In this document: positions 28,116-35,700 of the stretch, in pieces
Layout of the letters: each line of letters starts with the position of its first letter
Numbering within the stretch: the stretch's first letter is position 1
Assembly: GCF_007833795.1 (NCBI RefSeq)
Contig: NZ_CP032702.1
Coordinates: 2,852,001 to 2,916,000, forward strand
Direction of reading: 5' to 3'
DNA from: Candidatus Pantoea soli
GTDB taxonomy: Bacteria; Pseudomonadota; Gammaproteobacteria; Enterobacterales; Enterobacteriaceae
DNA length: 64,000 nt
Notes under the pieces: generated by a model
Told to the model about the DNA's origin: nothing
The model's input: only the letters and a program-made list of their open reading frames with translations
Databases searched by the model: none
Made by a program: the position numbers and the translations under genes

Positions 28116-28568
28116 TCACACCAGCCCTCGTTCAGCCAGTGACACCGTCTCAGCCCCGGCCACAATAAAGTGGTCCAGCAACCGCACATCCAGCATTTGC
28201 AGTAGCTCCTGCAGCCGCTTAGTTATCTGGATATCGCACTTGCTGGGTTCAGCCTCGCCGCTGGGGTGGTTATGCACAAGGATGACAGCGGCGGCGTTAT
28301 GCCTGAGTACCTGCTTGATTACCTCCCGGGGATGAACGCTGACCGTATTTAACGAGCCCCGGAACAGCATTTCCCGATGCAGAAACTGGTGCTGGTTATC
28401 GAGCAGGATGATGCCAAACTCCTCATGCTCCAGCAGGGCCATTTCATACATCACGCACCGCCGTACATCATCAGGAGAGCAAAGCTGGACGCCACGCTGG
28501 TAGCACCGGCTGATAATGTTGCGGGCCTGGTCCAGGATGCGGGTTTCACGCAGGGTAAACGTCGTCAT
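28116..28568 (-). CDS. radC: RadC/YeeS-family JAB-domain protein
   Basis: 150-residue short form of the RadC family (as YeeS and YkfG of E. coli prophages), containing only the MPN/JAB metallo-domain. Zinc-ligand motif HNHPSG is at residues 99-104 with Asp112 following, and the upstream Glu lies in LLEHEEFGIILLD. Despite the name, a repair role is not proven; these proteins travel with mobile elements and may be DNA-related nucleases or proteases. It follows the peptidase-like gene by 2 nt and probably shares its transcript. Confidence 0.9.
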   Translation of the reverse strand: MTTFTLRETRILDQARNIISRCYQRGVQLCSPDDVRRCVMYEMALLEHEEFGIILLDNQHQFLHREMLFRGSLNTVSVHPREVIKQVLRHNAAAVILVHNHPSGEAEPSKCDIQITKRLQELLQMLDVRLLDHFIVAGAETVSLAERGLV

Positions 28569-28570
28569 GT

Positions 28571-29128
28571 TCAGAACTCCCGTTCGATGAAGTAAATGGC
28601 TTCGGGAAACAGCTGGCGGCGGGTCGCGCCAGCACGTAAGGAGAAGGCTTTGCGGGGCATGGAGGTTCGCCCGTTGCTGTCGAAGAACCAGAGCGTTTCT
28701 TCGTCCATTCTGGTGACAAGGGACCAGTGAAACTGGTCGCTGAGCATAATCAGGCGGGAGTGGTCTGTGACCGCCAGAAACCGCCTCATTTCACTGAAAA
28801 CCCGCCCTTCCACAAGGCCGCGACTTCCCTCGAAAGGTTTGCTGATTTGGACCGGAAACTGGCGGTGGTAGTGACCTTTCCGGAGTACCTGCGCAATCAG
28901 CCAGTCGAGCCGGTTTTCATCTATCCCTTCGGTCAGCCATTCATGCAAAGGCCAGCGTTGCTGATAGGCCAGAAGAAGTCGGTTCATGAGTGGTTTTCGT
29001 TTCACCCGACCGTCATACAGCCAGCTCAGCATATTCACCACACAGTACGCACCGCAAAGACAGTCAAGCTCTCCCTGTACAGACGCGTGTATCCCTCTGT
29101 TAGCAGTCACAGATAATGTCTCCATCAA
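28571..29128 (-). CDS. papain-like (C39-type) cysteine peptidase-like protein
   Basis: 185 residues, not a named protein to my knowledge. DCLCGAYCVVNML places Cys25 before Gly as in C39-like peptidases, with Gln18 as possible oxyanion residue. SDQFHWSLVTR gives His134 and LWFFDSNGR gives Asp150, a plausible Cys-His-Asp triad in the right order and spacing. There is no signal peptide and no ABC transporter nearby, so it is not a bacteriocin exporter peptidase. It is translationally adjacent to radC and 24 nt downstream of the DUF2787 gene. Substrate unknown. Confidence 0.6.
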   Translation of the reverse strand: MMETLSVTANRGIHASVQGELDCLCGAYCVVNMLSWLYDGRVKRKPLMNRLLLAYQQRWPLHEWLTEGIDENRLDWLIAQVLRKGHYHRQFPVQISKPFEGSRGLVEGRVFSEMRRFLAVTDHSRLIMLSDQFHWSLVTRMDEETLWFFDSNGRTSMPRKAFSLRAGATRRQLFPEAIYFIEREF

Positions 29129-29152
29129 TAATTAGCTGTCAGTGTGGCGGGA

Positions 29153-29542
29153 TTAGCTTTCCCACATAACGGTGAGGGTGTAGATATTCAGGAAGTGGTA
29201 ATGAACGAAGTTTCTCTGCCAGAGCGCAAAAATGTCGCGCCCTTCCCCTGGGGGTAAATCACCGGCATAGGACAGGAAGACATAGCGCTGGCTCCAGCTG
29301 ATATCGATTTCCTTTTCGAGCTCCGGATCTGTTCCCATATATTTGAAGTCAGTAATGTAGTCGAAATACCATTCATCATTGCGGGAGATAAGCCTTATTT
29401 CGACCGGATGAAACCCACCATTTTCAGCGCTGTAATTGATATCTTTGAACAGCAATGTGACAGCACGAATATTCGGTTTAACTGGCGGCTTTTTACTGAG
29501 TTCAGCCAGTATAATATTAATGAGTTCCTGACTTACGGGCAT
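29153..29542 (-). CDS. DUF2787 family protein
   Basis: 129-residue cytoplasmic protein with the DUF2787 pattern: NYSAENGGFHPVEIRLISR, WYFDYITDFKYMGTDPELEKE, then IFALWQRNFVHYHFLNIYTLTVMWE. The family is common on integrative and conjugative elements, and its function is unknown. The ATG at 29542 (MPVSQELINII) is preferred because a purine-rich AGGAAGGG precedes it and it gives the family length; in-frame ATGs at 29572 and 29614 would give longer products. First gene of a minus-strand group with the peptidase-like gene and radC. Confidence 0.82.
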   Translation of the reverse strand: MPVSQELINIILAELSKKPPVKPNIRAVTLLFKDINYSAENGGFHPVEIRLISRNDEWYFDYITDFKYMGTDPELEKEIDISWSQRYVFLSYAGDLPPGEGRDIFALWQRNFVHYHFLNIYTLTVMWES

Positions 29543-29810
29543 GGACAGCCCTTCCTGACGGATAATATTCATTGTATTTATTCCGGTAAATATGCGTTTG
29601 GGCTGATGACACAAATACTAATTAAACCTAACCCATACTGAATTTTCAGACGATGGACGTCCTCCCGCCAGAAGGGATATAAAATGAAACGCTAAGTTGG
29701 CTATTAGTTTATGCATCAGTTACTGAATAATATGACACTATCCAGTAATGACATTTTACCAGGAATATATTCATAAAACAAATAATTTCACACAGAAACT
29801 AATTTTAAAT

Positions 29811-30188
29811 TTATTTTATGAATTCATCTAAAAACAGGAGAAGGCTTTTCCTTTTGCCGTAATCCAATTTGTTCCAGACTTGATCGAGTCGTTGTTTTAA
29901 TTCTTTATCGAGCCCAGATAGATAGTCAGGCGGGATATTAGAAACATTCAGATTCTCCATGCAATCAATAAAGAACCAACTTATTGGTGTCTTTAGAGAC
30001 ATTGCAATTTTAACTAAATGCGCAACATTGATCTTATTCGTTCCTCGTTCATAGCGGGAAAGTTGTTGCTGAGATATATCGATAATTTCTGCAAGTTCAG
30101 CTGCGGTTAACCCGGCTTCTTTACGTCTGCTCTGAATACGCTGTCCCACCAGCTTATCAGCTGAATCTGCCACCAGTTTAACCATCAT
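29811..30188 (-). CDS. XRE-family helix-turn-helix regulator
   Basis: 125 residues with an N-terminal Cro/C1-type domain: VGQRIQSRRKEAGLTAAELA, then IIDISQQQLSRYERGTNKIN. The C-terminal part (about 75-125) is helical and probably dimerises. It is divergent from the gene at 30366, with 177 nt between. It therefore likely represses itself and the plus-strand trio, as a prophage-type repressor would. Two adjacent ATGs (30188, 30185) both fit the upstream GGGAGA. Confidence 0.85.
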   Translation of the reverse strand: MMVKLVADSADKLVGQRIQSRRKEAGLTAAELAEIIDISQQQLSRYERGTNKINVAHLVKIAMSLKTPISWFFIDCMENLNVSNIPPDYLSGLDKELKQRLDQVWNKLDYGKRKSLLLFLDEFIK

Positions 30189-30296
30189 TTATTCTCCCGT
30201 CCGTCCATAAGCGGAAGTTTGGGTCTTTTTTACTCTTGCATGAACATCACTAATGACCTTAAAATCCAATAAATACTCACTTATAGAGCAAAAAGA

Positions 30297-30336
30297 CTAA
30301 GGCTGGCGAGCTGAGTGACCAGCAGATGAGCCTTAG
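30297..30336 (+). promoter_or_regulatory. stem-loop in the leader of the plus-strand trio
   Basis: CTAAGGCT (30297-30304) pairs with AGCCTTAG (30329-30336), with an inner GCTGG / CCAGC pairing possible. It lies about 30 nt before the GTG at 30366 and between the divergent XRE gene and the trio. It may be a regulatory leader or an operator half-site pair. Confidence 0.4.
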
Positions 30337-30365
30337 AACAAAGGTGGACAAAAAAGGGGAACATT

Positions 30366-30893
30366 GTGGCAACCACCATTACTGAGATAACGGATTGCTT
30401 TGAGTACTTTTTCAGCTCCCTTTACTGGCGTGAATTTGTCAAAACACTGCGTCTGAATGAATGTAGCGAGCGGGAACTTTTGCCATTAGTACGTTGCTAT
30501 TTACTGGGTTGGTTTGCGGATTACGTCTCGCCAGAAGTCAAAAGCAGGCTACCAGGAACGGTATCCGGGCATGGTTTCATTGACTTTGTGATTGACGATG
30601 TGGCCGTTGAGTTTGCAGTCCGTAAGCCAACAGCAGCTCGTTCCAATGTCTCCGCAACCGTCAACAGCACGGAAGTGAAGAAGTTGATGAAGCACGACGG
30701 CAAAGCACTGCTTGTACTGTTTGACTTCTCTGACACGCCCTATTCAGAAGAACAGATCGAATCTTTCCGTAACTGGCCCTCTCTCGGTCGGGGGAATCAC
30801 CGTAAATCCGCTTGCAACGTTGTGTATTTCTTTGTGGAAAAACGCAGGCCGCTGGCACTTGGGAAAATCACCAAAAACATTCGTATCAGCTAA
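30366..30893 (+). CDS. protein of unknown function
   Basis: 175 residues beginning with GTG after a strong GGGGA. Not recognised. The core alternates predicted strands: GHGFIDFVIDDVAVEFAVRKP, KALLVLFDFSD and CNVVYFFVEKRRP. This pattern recalls restriction-endonuclease-like folds, but the expected Asp...Glu-x-Lys is not clean (Glu-Phe-Ala-Val-Arg-Lys), so a nuclease claim is not supported. First gene of a group with a secreted protein and a lipoprotein, divergent from an XRE repressor. Confidence 0.6.
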   Translation: MATTITEITDCFEYFFSSLYWREFVKTLRLNECSERELLPLVRCYLLGWFADYVSPEVKSRLPGTVSGHGFIDFVIDDVAVEFAVRKPTAARSNVSATVNSTEVKKLMKHDGKALLVLFDFSDTPYSEEQIESFRNWPSLGRGNHRKSACNVVYFFVEKRRPLALGKITKNIRIS

Positions 30894-30904
30894 CAGGATA
30901 TTTA

Positions 30905-31267
30905 ATGATGAAAAGAATAGTTGCTGCATTAGTACTGACAGCCTTAGCCCTCCCGGCAATCGCAGCTCAATACGCTAAGCCGGGTGCTGTCTTAACGCTA
31001 AAACCTGGGAACGGTAATGCGGAATTCAGCATCAACGCATCAACCAAAGACGGCTCAGGGACCTGCAACATGGACGGTACAGCACAACAAATAGCTGCTG
31101 GTGAGAATCAGAAACGCCGTTGGATCTGGAATGACAAAACCAGCCAGTGTGTTGCCGTGCTCAGTGAGATGAATAATGGGAAAACCAGCGTGATGACTCG
31201 TGGTTGCGAAGGATACTGCGGGTCTTCTGCGACAGGTGCTATGAATGGCCTGTTTAATAAGAAATAA
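30905..31267 (+). CDS. secreted protein of unknown function
   Basis: 120 residues. MMKRIVAALVLTALALPAIAA is a typical Sec signal peptide with cleavage near Ala21. The mature part is about 99 residues with four cysteines (54, 82, 101, 105) that could form two disulfides in the periplasm, and ends MNGLFNKK. AGGA precedes the paired ATGs; a longer frame starting at 30812 lies inside the previous gene and would hide the signal peptide, so it is not used. Similar in size to periplasmic inhibitor proteins, but I cannot place it in a family. Confidence 0.65.
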   Translation: MMKRIVAALVLTALALPAIAAQYAKPGAVLTLKPGNGNAEFSINASTKDGSGTCNMDGTAQQIAAGENQKRRWIWNDKTSQCVAVLSEMNNGKTSVMTRGCEGYCGSSATGAMNGLFNKK

Positions 31268-31297
31268 AAGTATCATTAATTAACGAAGGAACTATAA

Positions 31298-31636
31298 ATG
31301 AAAAGAACAATACTTCTGGTATTAATAACAGCTAGTTTGTTGTTGGCTGGCTGTGGCGAGAAAACGCCAAAATGCGGTAGTGATGATGCAAAAAAACTGG
31401 TCGTGGATATTGCCAGAAAGACAATAGAGAAAGCCATGACACTGGATAAGGATGTGCGGATTACAGTGGAAAATGTCAGAACAATAAGCCATGAATCAGG
31501 CCTTGACGTTTATCAGTGTGCTGCTGATTTAACATTCACAAAACCAGGGCTGAAAAATTCTTTGCCGATCACCTACCGGGTTCAAAAAACTGATGAGGGG
31601 AAAGGTCTGTTCTATATAAATGTATCTGGTTTGTAA
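31298..31636 (+). CDS. putative lipoprotein
   Basis: 112 residues with a lipoprotein signal (MKRTILLVLITASLLLAGC, lipidated Cys19), followed by GEKTP, so no Asp at +2 and probable sorting to the outer membrane. The mature domain has two more cysteines (CGSDDAKK and VYQCAADLTF) and an alpha/beta pattern. GGA lies 8-9 nt before the ATG. Follows the secreted-protein gene by 30 nt, probably in one transcript. Function unknown; a role at the cell surface is possible, such as exclusion or immunity. Confidence 0.65.
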   Translation: MKRTILLVLITASLLLAGCGEKTPKCGSDDAKKLVVDIARKTIEKAMTLDKDVRITVENVRTISHESGLDVYQCAADLTFTKPGLKNSLPITYRVQKTDEGKGLFYINVSGL

Positions 31637-31746
31637 CATTTTTAACCAACTTTAAATATTTGTTTCAGATAAAATAATCACCAGAACCTTTTGCGAAAAT
31701 TTTTACACATCTCATCACACCATAGTATACCGCGTACTTAAGTGAA

Positions 31747-31783
31747 ATATATGCTCTATATCTAAACAATACAGAGCATATAT
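31747..31783 (-). terminator. hairpin after the Septu HNH gene
   Basis: ATATATGCTCT (31747-31757) pairs with AGAGCATATAT (31773-31783) around a 15-nt loop, a few bases after the minus-strand stop at 31786. AT-rich, with only a modest T run, so a likely but not certain terminator. Confidence 0.5.
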
Positions 31784-31785
31784 AT

Positions 31786-32622
31786 TTACTCAACATCCTT
31801 CACAAAGCCATTATTGCAAAAGTCAACATTCCGAGATAATTCTAAATACAAGATCACCTTCCAATGGTTGACTCCATATGAATCTTTAAAATCATTTGAC
31901 TGAGACAATAACAAAGATGATACATCTTGATATGCTCCTCTTCTGCTATAAACACGAATCAAACTAGCTCTCATCCTACAAATTTCCGAAGCTGATTTTC
32001 TTTTGAATCTAGCTCTAAGGTTAAGGTTAGAAAAATGCCTTGCAAAAATCCCAGAAAAATAAGCATACCCAGCATATCCTAGCGAAGAAAAATCTAATTG
32101 TATTTTATTACCCACAACAATAGAAATATTAATAAATCTCTCATTTGGGAAAATATCATAGTATGGGTGTATGAATATTCTTTCATTGTTCAATAAAAAT
32201 TTAGACTTCTTGTATATTGTATTGCAGACTGAGCATATAGGTATAAGATTTTTTGATAATACTGAAAATTCAGGGTAACTTTCTTTAGGAAGGTAATGGT
32301 CTAATGTACTGGGCTCACTGATCCCGCAATAAGGACATTCATCAAAATCCGGCAAGTCTGGATTAAATAATCTCGCAGAGATTATTTTAAATGTTTTAGT
32401 TTTAACGTTATAAGCATGTAAAATAGAATCACTTTCTTCAGTAGATAGCCCTATTGGTCGCAAGCTTTCTAAGCTAAGTTTATTGGCTTCATAGCTATCG
32501 TATGCATTTTTTATTCTAGATATAATATTACGGATAGGGGTGGCATATTTATCAGTTTTATCCTCGACTATAAGGTCAAGATTGTTTTTATCGTTTTCGA
32601 TTGGCAGAGGTATATTTCTCAT
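31786..32622 (-). CDS. ptuB: Septu-like HNH nuclease PtuB
   Basis: Effector nuclease of a two-gene ATPase-HNH defence pair. 278 residues. The HNH domain spans about residues 95-140: Cys96-x2-Cys99, LDHYLPKE (Asp108-His109), then NLIPICSVCN with Cys130-x2-Cys133 and Asn134. This is the zinc-stapled HNH layout of PtuB. It starts 10 nt after the ATPase gene ends. Very low GC (13 of 60 in one hand-counted line), unlike flanking backbone, which marks recent transfer. In Septu the ATPase PtuA controls this nuclease, which cuts DNA after phage sensing. Confidence 0.78.
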   Translation of the reverse strand: MRNIPLPIENDKNNLDLIVEDKTDKYATPIRNIISRIKNAYDSYEANKLSLESLRPIGLSTEESDSILHAYNVKTKTFKIISARLFNPDLPDFDECPYCGISEPSTLDHYLPKESYPEFSVLSKNLIPICSVCNTIYKKSKFLLNNERIFIHPYYDIFPNERFINISIVVGNKIQLDFSSLGYAGYAYFSGIFARHFSNLNLRARFKRKSASEICRMRASLIRVYSRRGAYQDVSSLLLSQSNDFKDSYGVNHWKVILYLELSRNVDFCNNGFVKDVE

Positions 32623-32632
32623 AGCTCCACCA

Positions 32633-34117
32633 TTAATTTAAATTTGTAAGAAATGACTTTGCAGTCATTCCTAGTTTTTTGCCAAACATTACTTCGATTT
32701 CTTTTAGTGTATACCCTTCCGAAGAAAGCTTTGATAAAATTGAGTAAAAATTAGACTCTTCAAAAGAAACATTAAAGACATCCTCAGTTAGGTTGGATAT
32801 TTCTTCTCCAAACGATTCTTTTTTTAGTTTCCCAACCTTAGGTTTAAGATAATTACCTCTTAAAAGTTGAACAAATTTTGATGGTGTTTCCTGTAAAATC
32901 ACAGGAGAATGGGTAGCTATGATAGAATATGAGTTGAAGTGAGTTAAAATAGATCTAATTGAGTGCATAAATGAAGCGATAAGAGACGGATGAAGGTGCG
33001 TCTCTGGCTCATCAATTATCACCAATGAATTGTCTTCTATATGTTCAAATATATTTGCCAAAATGGATAAAACAATTTTCTGACCTGAACTAAGCCTATC
33101 AAATTTTTCTAACAAAACATTTCGATCTAATTCAGAAAATGACTGATCGGAAATAATAGGTTTTATGCATTCATTCCATTGTTCAATTTTTTTTTCGAGT
33201 ATAATTTTTTCATAAGCAACTTTAAATTCATTGGTAATCTCGGAAATATTTTTCAGCCTATACTCAGTTGAATTTTCCACTCGTTCTCTAAGGCCGCAAT
33301 ATTTATAGCCAAATATATGCCCTTGTTCTTCAATCTCTTTTTGCTCAGCTTCATTTTTACCCGGAATTTCAAAGTTGTCGAATGCTGAATAAGATACAAC
33401 CACTACATTCCCAAAATCTGGCTTTGTGTTATTAAACCTCTTTTCCCTAGCCTTTATAAGCTCAATTTTGTCATCGAAGCCGTAACCTGAAATTGTACGT
33501 GCTATATCAGAAAGAAGTTGTGTTTTACCTGTTCCATTTCTCCCAATAATTACATTTATATTAGATGGTATAATACTCGTTTTCTGCTCCTGGAAATAAA
33601 AACTTAGATCATAGGGAGCCGAAAATCCTTTCAGGGTGGTCGAAAAGTCAAACACATGACAATTTTCATCATTAGTATCTACTTGTCTATTAAACATTTT
33701 CTTAGCAAATTCCAAGGCCTGTTCTGCTGGGCTAAAGCGAACTGCGGATGTTTTAAATTGCGACAACTCACTAAATGCATCAAAAATGATTTTATCATAA
33801 GCACAATCATTCAATGATTCAAGAATCAGTTTCTCATATTGAAGGCCTAACCCTCTAATGTTTAAGTAATATTGCTTACTTTGCCCGAGGGAACAGAAAT
33901 TATCAGGGAGTTTATCGCACCCATTATCAAACTGCACGCGTCCGATCTCTAAAGTGTTATCAATAATTTTCAGTTCACCAATTGGTACTAAATTATCTTC
34001 ATAAAAAAATGACAACAAAAATGTAGACTTATAGGAGTAATCATCCCAATCAGTAGCTTGCAATAATATATAATTCTTTAAATTTATTTTATTTTTTCCG
34101 TTCAAAAATATTTTCAT
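32633..34117 (-). CDS. ptuA: Septu-like ATPase PtuA
   Basis: 494-residue ABC/SMC-like ATPase with all expected motifs: Walker A GRNGTGKT (192-199), signature LSSGQ in RLSSGQKIVLSIL, Walker B SLVIIDEPETHLHP, and switch IIATHSPVIL. The N-terminal 170 residues are family-specific. Coupling to an HNH gene just downstream identifies the pair as Septu-type rather than Gabija (UvrD partner), PARIS (TOPRIM partner) or an OLD nuclease, whose TOPRIM domain is absent. Low GC. It is the gene nearest the integrase on the inside of the island's right end. Confidence 0.78.
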   Translation of the reverse strand: MKIFLNGKNKINLKNYILLQATDWDDYSYKSTFLLSFFYEDNLVPIGELKIIDNTLEIGRVQFDNGCDKLPDNFCSLGQSKQYYLNIRGLGLQYEKLILESLNDCAYDKIIFDAFSELSQFKTSAVRFSPAEQALEFAKKMFNRQVDTNDENCHVFDFSTTLKGFSAPYDLSFYFQEQKTSIIPSNINVIIGRNGTGKTQLLSDIARTISGYGFDDKIELIKAREKRFNNTKPDFGNVVVVSYSAFDNFEIPGKNEAEQKEIEEQGHIFGYKYCGLRERVENSTEYRLKNISEITNEFKVAYEKIILEKKIEQWNECIKPIISDQSFSELDRNVLLEKFDRLSSGQKIVLSILANIFEHIEDNSLVIIDEPETHLHPSLIASFMHSIRSILTHFNSYSIIATHSPVILQETPSKFVQLLRGNYLKPKVGKLKKESFGEEISNLTEDVFNVSFEESNFYSILSKLSSEGYTLKEIEVMFGKKLGMTAKSFLTNLN

Positions 34118-34181
34118 ATAAACATTCTTCCTATTTAATTCACTTTAATAAAATAATAAGATAAGTCAAAAAAGTGATTAA

Positions 34182-35483
34182 CTAATTATTTTCAACCACC
34201 GTTTTAGACAAAAAATCTAAATAATCAGCCCATACCTGCAACCACTTCCGACACTCCGCATCATACTTATAAAGATTATAAATCCCTTCAACACCGCCAC
34301 GTGTATGACCCAGCACAGCCTCTGCAACTTCATTTGGACATTGTAAGCGAGATAGCCCCGTTCGTACTGTACGCCGCAAGTCATGGGGCGTCCAATGAAG
34401 TATATCAAGCATTTGACCGCTTTCACGTAAACGCCATGAGTTTTCAGTTAGATACTTCTGCTGGATTGGCTTCTTAGTAGCCTGCGAAGGAAATAGATAT
34501 TTGTCAGAGGTAAGGCGTAGTATCTTGAGAAAGTCGATCGCCTGATCAGATAACTGTACGTAGCGCTCTACCCCTGTTTTAGTTTCTCTCAGATGAATGG
34601 TCCCCTTTTCAAGATCAACATCCTTCCATGCCATATTGCAGACTTCACCGGTACGACATCCAGTCCAGAGAGTCAGACGTAACACGTTTTTGATCGTTGC
34701 CGTATAAGCCGAACCCGGAAGCCATTTAAGGAATTTTGCAAGCTCGTCCTCACTCAGTACCCGTGTTCTACGACCATTTGTGAGTTTGATTCTCGTCTGT
34801 CGTAAGCTGGATTTTGCTAACAATGCTGGATTAGCAAACCTTTCATCAAAGCGCCCCAAGCCAATTGCAAACTCATAAGCGAGTGAAAGTTCCCTTAGAA
34901 CATTACCAGCCTGTACGGTTGCACCTCGGGCTACAATACCATTGATTAAATTAATTACATCTTGCCGCGTAATCTCAGCAGCATTTCGTGTTCCTAAGCT
35001 TTTAACGGCGTCGCCATAGAGAGTACGACGGGCCTCGGCCTGCCCTTTCGGCTTTCTGGCTCCGGGAATGATCTTCCCGTCCTTCGTTTTACGATCCTCA
35101 ATACGCTCGGTAAGATACAGTTCAACTAATCCCTGCACAGTTAATTCAGGTAATTTGGCCTGTTCAGCCTCGATTGCACGAAGTTGTTTTTCCTGCTTGA
35201 GTTCTGATGCAGGACACCGGCCTTCCTGACGGAGGAGCTTTAATTCGTTGAGTTTAAGACGTGCAGCGGCGAGAGAAGTCTGCGGGAAGTTGCCAATTTT
35301 GACCTGAGCAAGTTTTCCAGTCACAGGGCTCGTGTAACGGTAGAAAAAAGACTTAACACCAGTAGCACCACACGAGACACGTAAACCACGATTTTCGCCA
35401 ATATCAGCTTTATCTTTGTCACCTGGTTTCATCATTTCAATCGCTTTAAACGACAGTGGCTTTGCCTCTTGTTTTCCTGCCAT
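34182..35483 (-). CDS. int: P4-type tyrosine integrase
   Basis: 433 residues. The N-terminal DUF4102-like arm-binding domain (NRGLRVSCGATGVKSFFYRY) and catalytic domain are complete: Arg277 in TGCRTGE, HDLRR with His367 and Arg370, GHTRGG with His393, and Tyr402 in GIYNLY. The ATG at 35483 has GGAG 5 nt upstream; an in-frame ATG 10 codons earlier has none. It reads away from mutS, with its start 217 nt from the mutS ATG and 253 nt from the attachment core, the usual place for the integrase of an element that targets the adjacent gene. It should catalyse insertion at the 5' end of mutS. Confidence 0.93.
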   Translation of the reverse strand: MAGKQEAKPLSFKAIEMMKPGDKDKADIGENRGLRVSCGATGVKSFFYRYTSPVTGKLAQVKIGNFPQTSLAAARLKLNELKLLRQEGRCPASELKQEKQLRAIEAEQAKLPELTVQGLVELYLTERIEDRKTKDGKIIPGARKPKGQAEARRTLYGDAVKSLGTRNAAEITRQDVINLINGIVARGATVQAGNVLRELSLAYEFAIGLGRFDERFANPALLAKSSLRQTRIKLTNGRRTRVLSEDELAKFLKWLPGSAYTATIKNVLRLTLWTGCRTGEVCNMAWKDVDLEKGTIHLRETKTGVERYVQLSDQAIDFLKILRLTSDKYLFPSQATKKPIQQKYLTENSWRLRESGQMLDILHWTPHDLRRTVRTGLSRLQCPNEVAEAVLGHTRGGVEGIYNLYKYDAECRKWLQVWADYLDFLSKTVVENN

Positions 35484-35523
35484 AAAGACTCCGTTATCAT
35501 GCTCCCTACGCATTTATGAAACG

Positions 35524-35534
35524 AAATGTAGGTT
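35524..35534 (-). repeat. inverted copy of the arm-type motif
   Basis: AAATGTAGGTT is the exact reverse complement of AACCTACATTT at 35587-35597 and lies between the int start and the direct copy. With 7355-7365 this makes three copies of AACCTACAYTT, all near island ends. Confidence 0.55.
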
Positions 35535-35576
35535 GTGCTGTAAGTAGCCATATTTTACCAGGCTATAGGTTGGCAA

Positions 35577-35606
35577 GCTACACTTTAACCTACATTTAAA
35601 TGTAGG
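35577..35606 (+). repeat. right arm-type repeat with palindrome
   Basis: GCTACACTTTAACCTACATTTA (35577-35598) repeats the left-end copy at 7345-7366. It overlaps the perfect 18-nt palindrome CCTACATTTAAATGTAGG (35589-35606). It is placed between int and the attachment core, so a likely binding site for integrase or excisionase, and possibly an operator for int. Confidence 0.65.
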
Positions 35607-35700
35607 ATTTCATGAGATTAAATGAGACAAAGTGAAACTCAATGAGAACAATAAATATCACTAACTCATTAAAATTTAATAGAATGGACATCATAAGCCG

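Noticed and set aside
28116..29128. JAB protein plus peptidase as a ubiquitin-like or CBASS-type conjugation system
   Set aside because: No E1, E2 or ubiquitin-like gene and no nucleotide cyclase nearby; the JAB protein is the RadC type with HNHPSG.
30366..30893. PD-(D/E)xK nuclease assignment for the 175-residue protein
   Set aside because: Strand pattern is suggestive, but the catalytic Asp...Glu-x-Lys is not cleanly present.
31786..34117. Reading the ATPase-HNH pair as Gabija, PARIS or an OLD nuclease
   Set aside because: There is no UvrD helicase, no TOPRIM domain and no DUF4435; the partner is an HNH protein with paired CxxC, as in Septu.
8244..35500. CRISPR array or cas genes accompanying the defence modules
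   Set aside because: No regularly spaced direct repeats and no Cas-like proteins seen.
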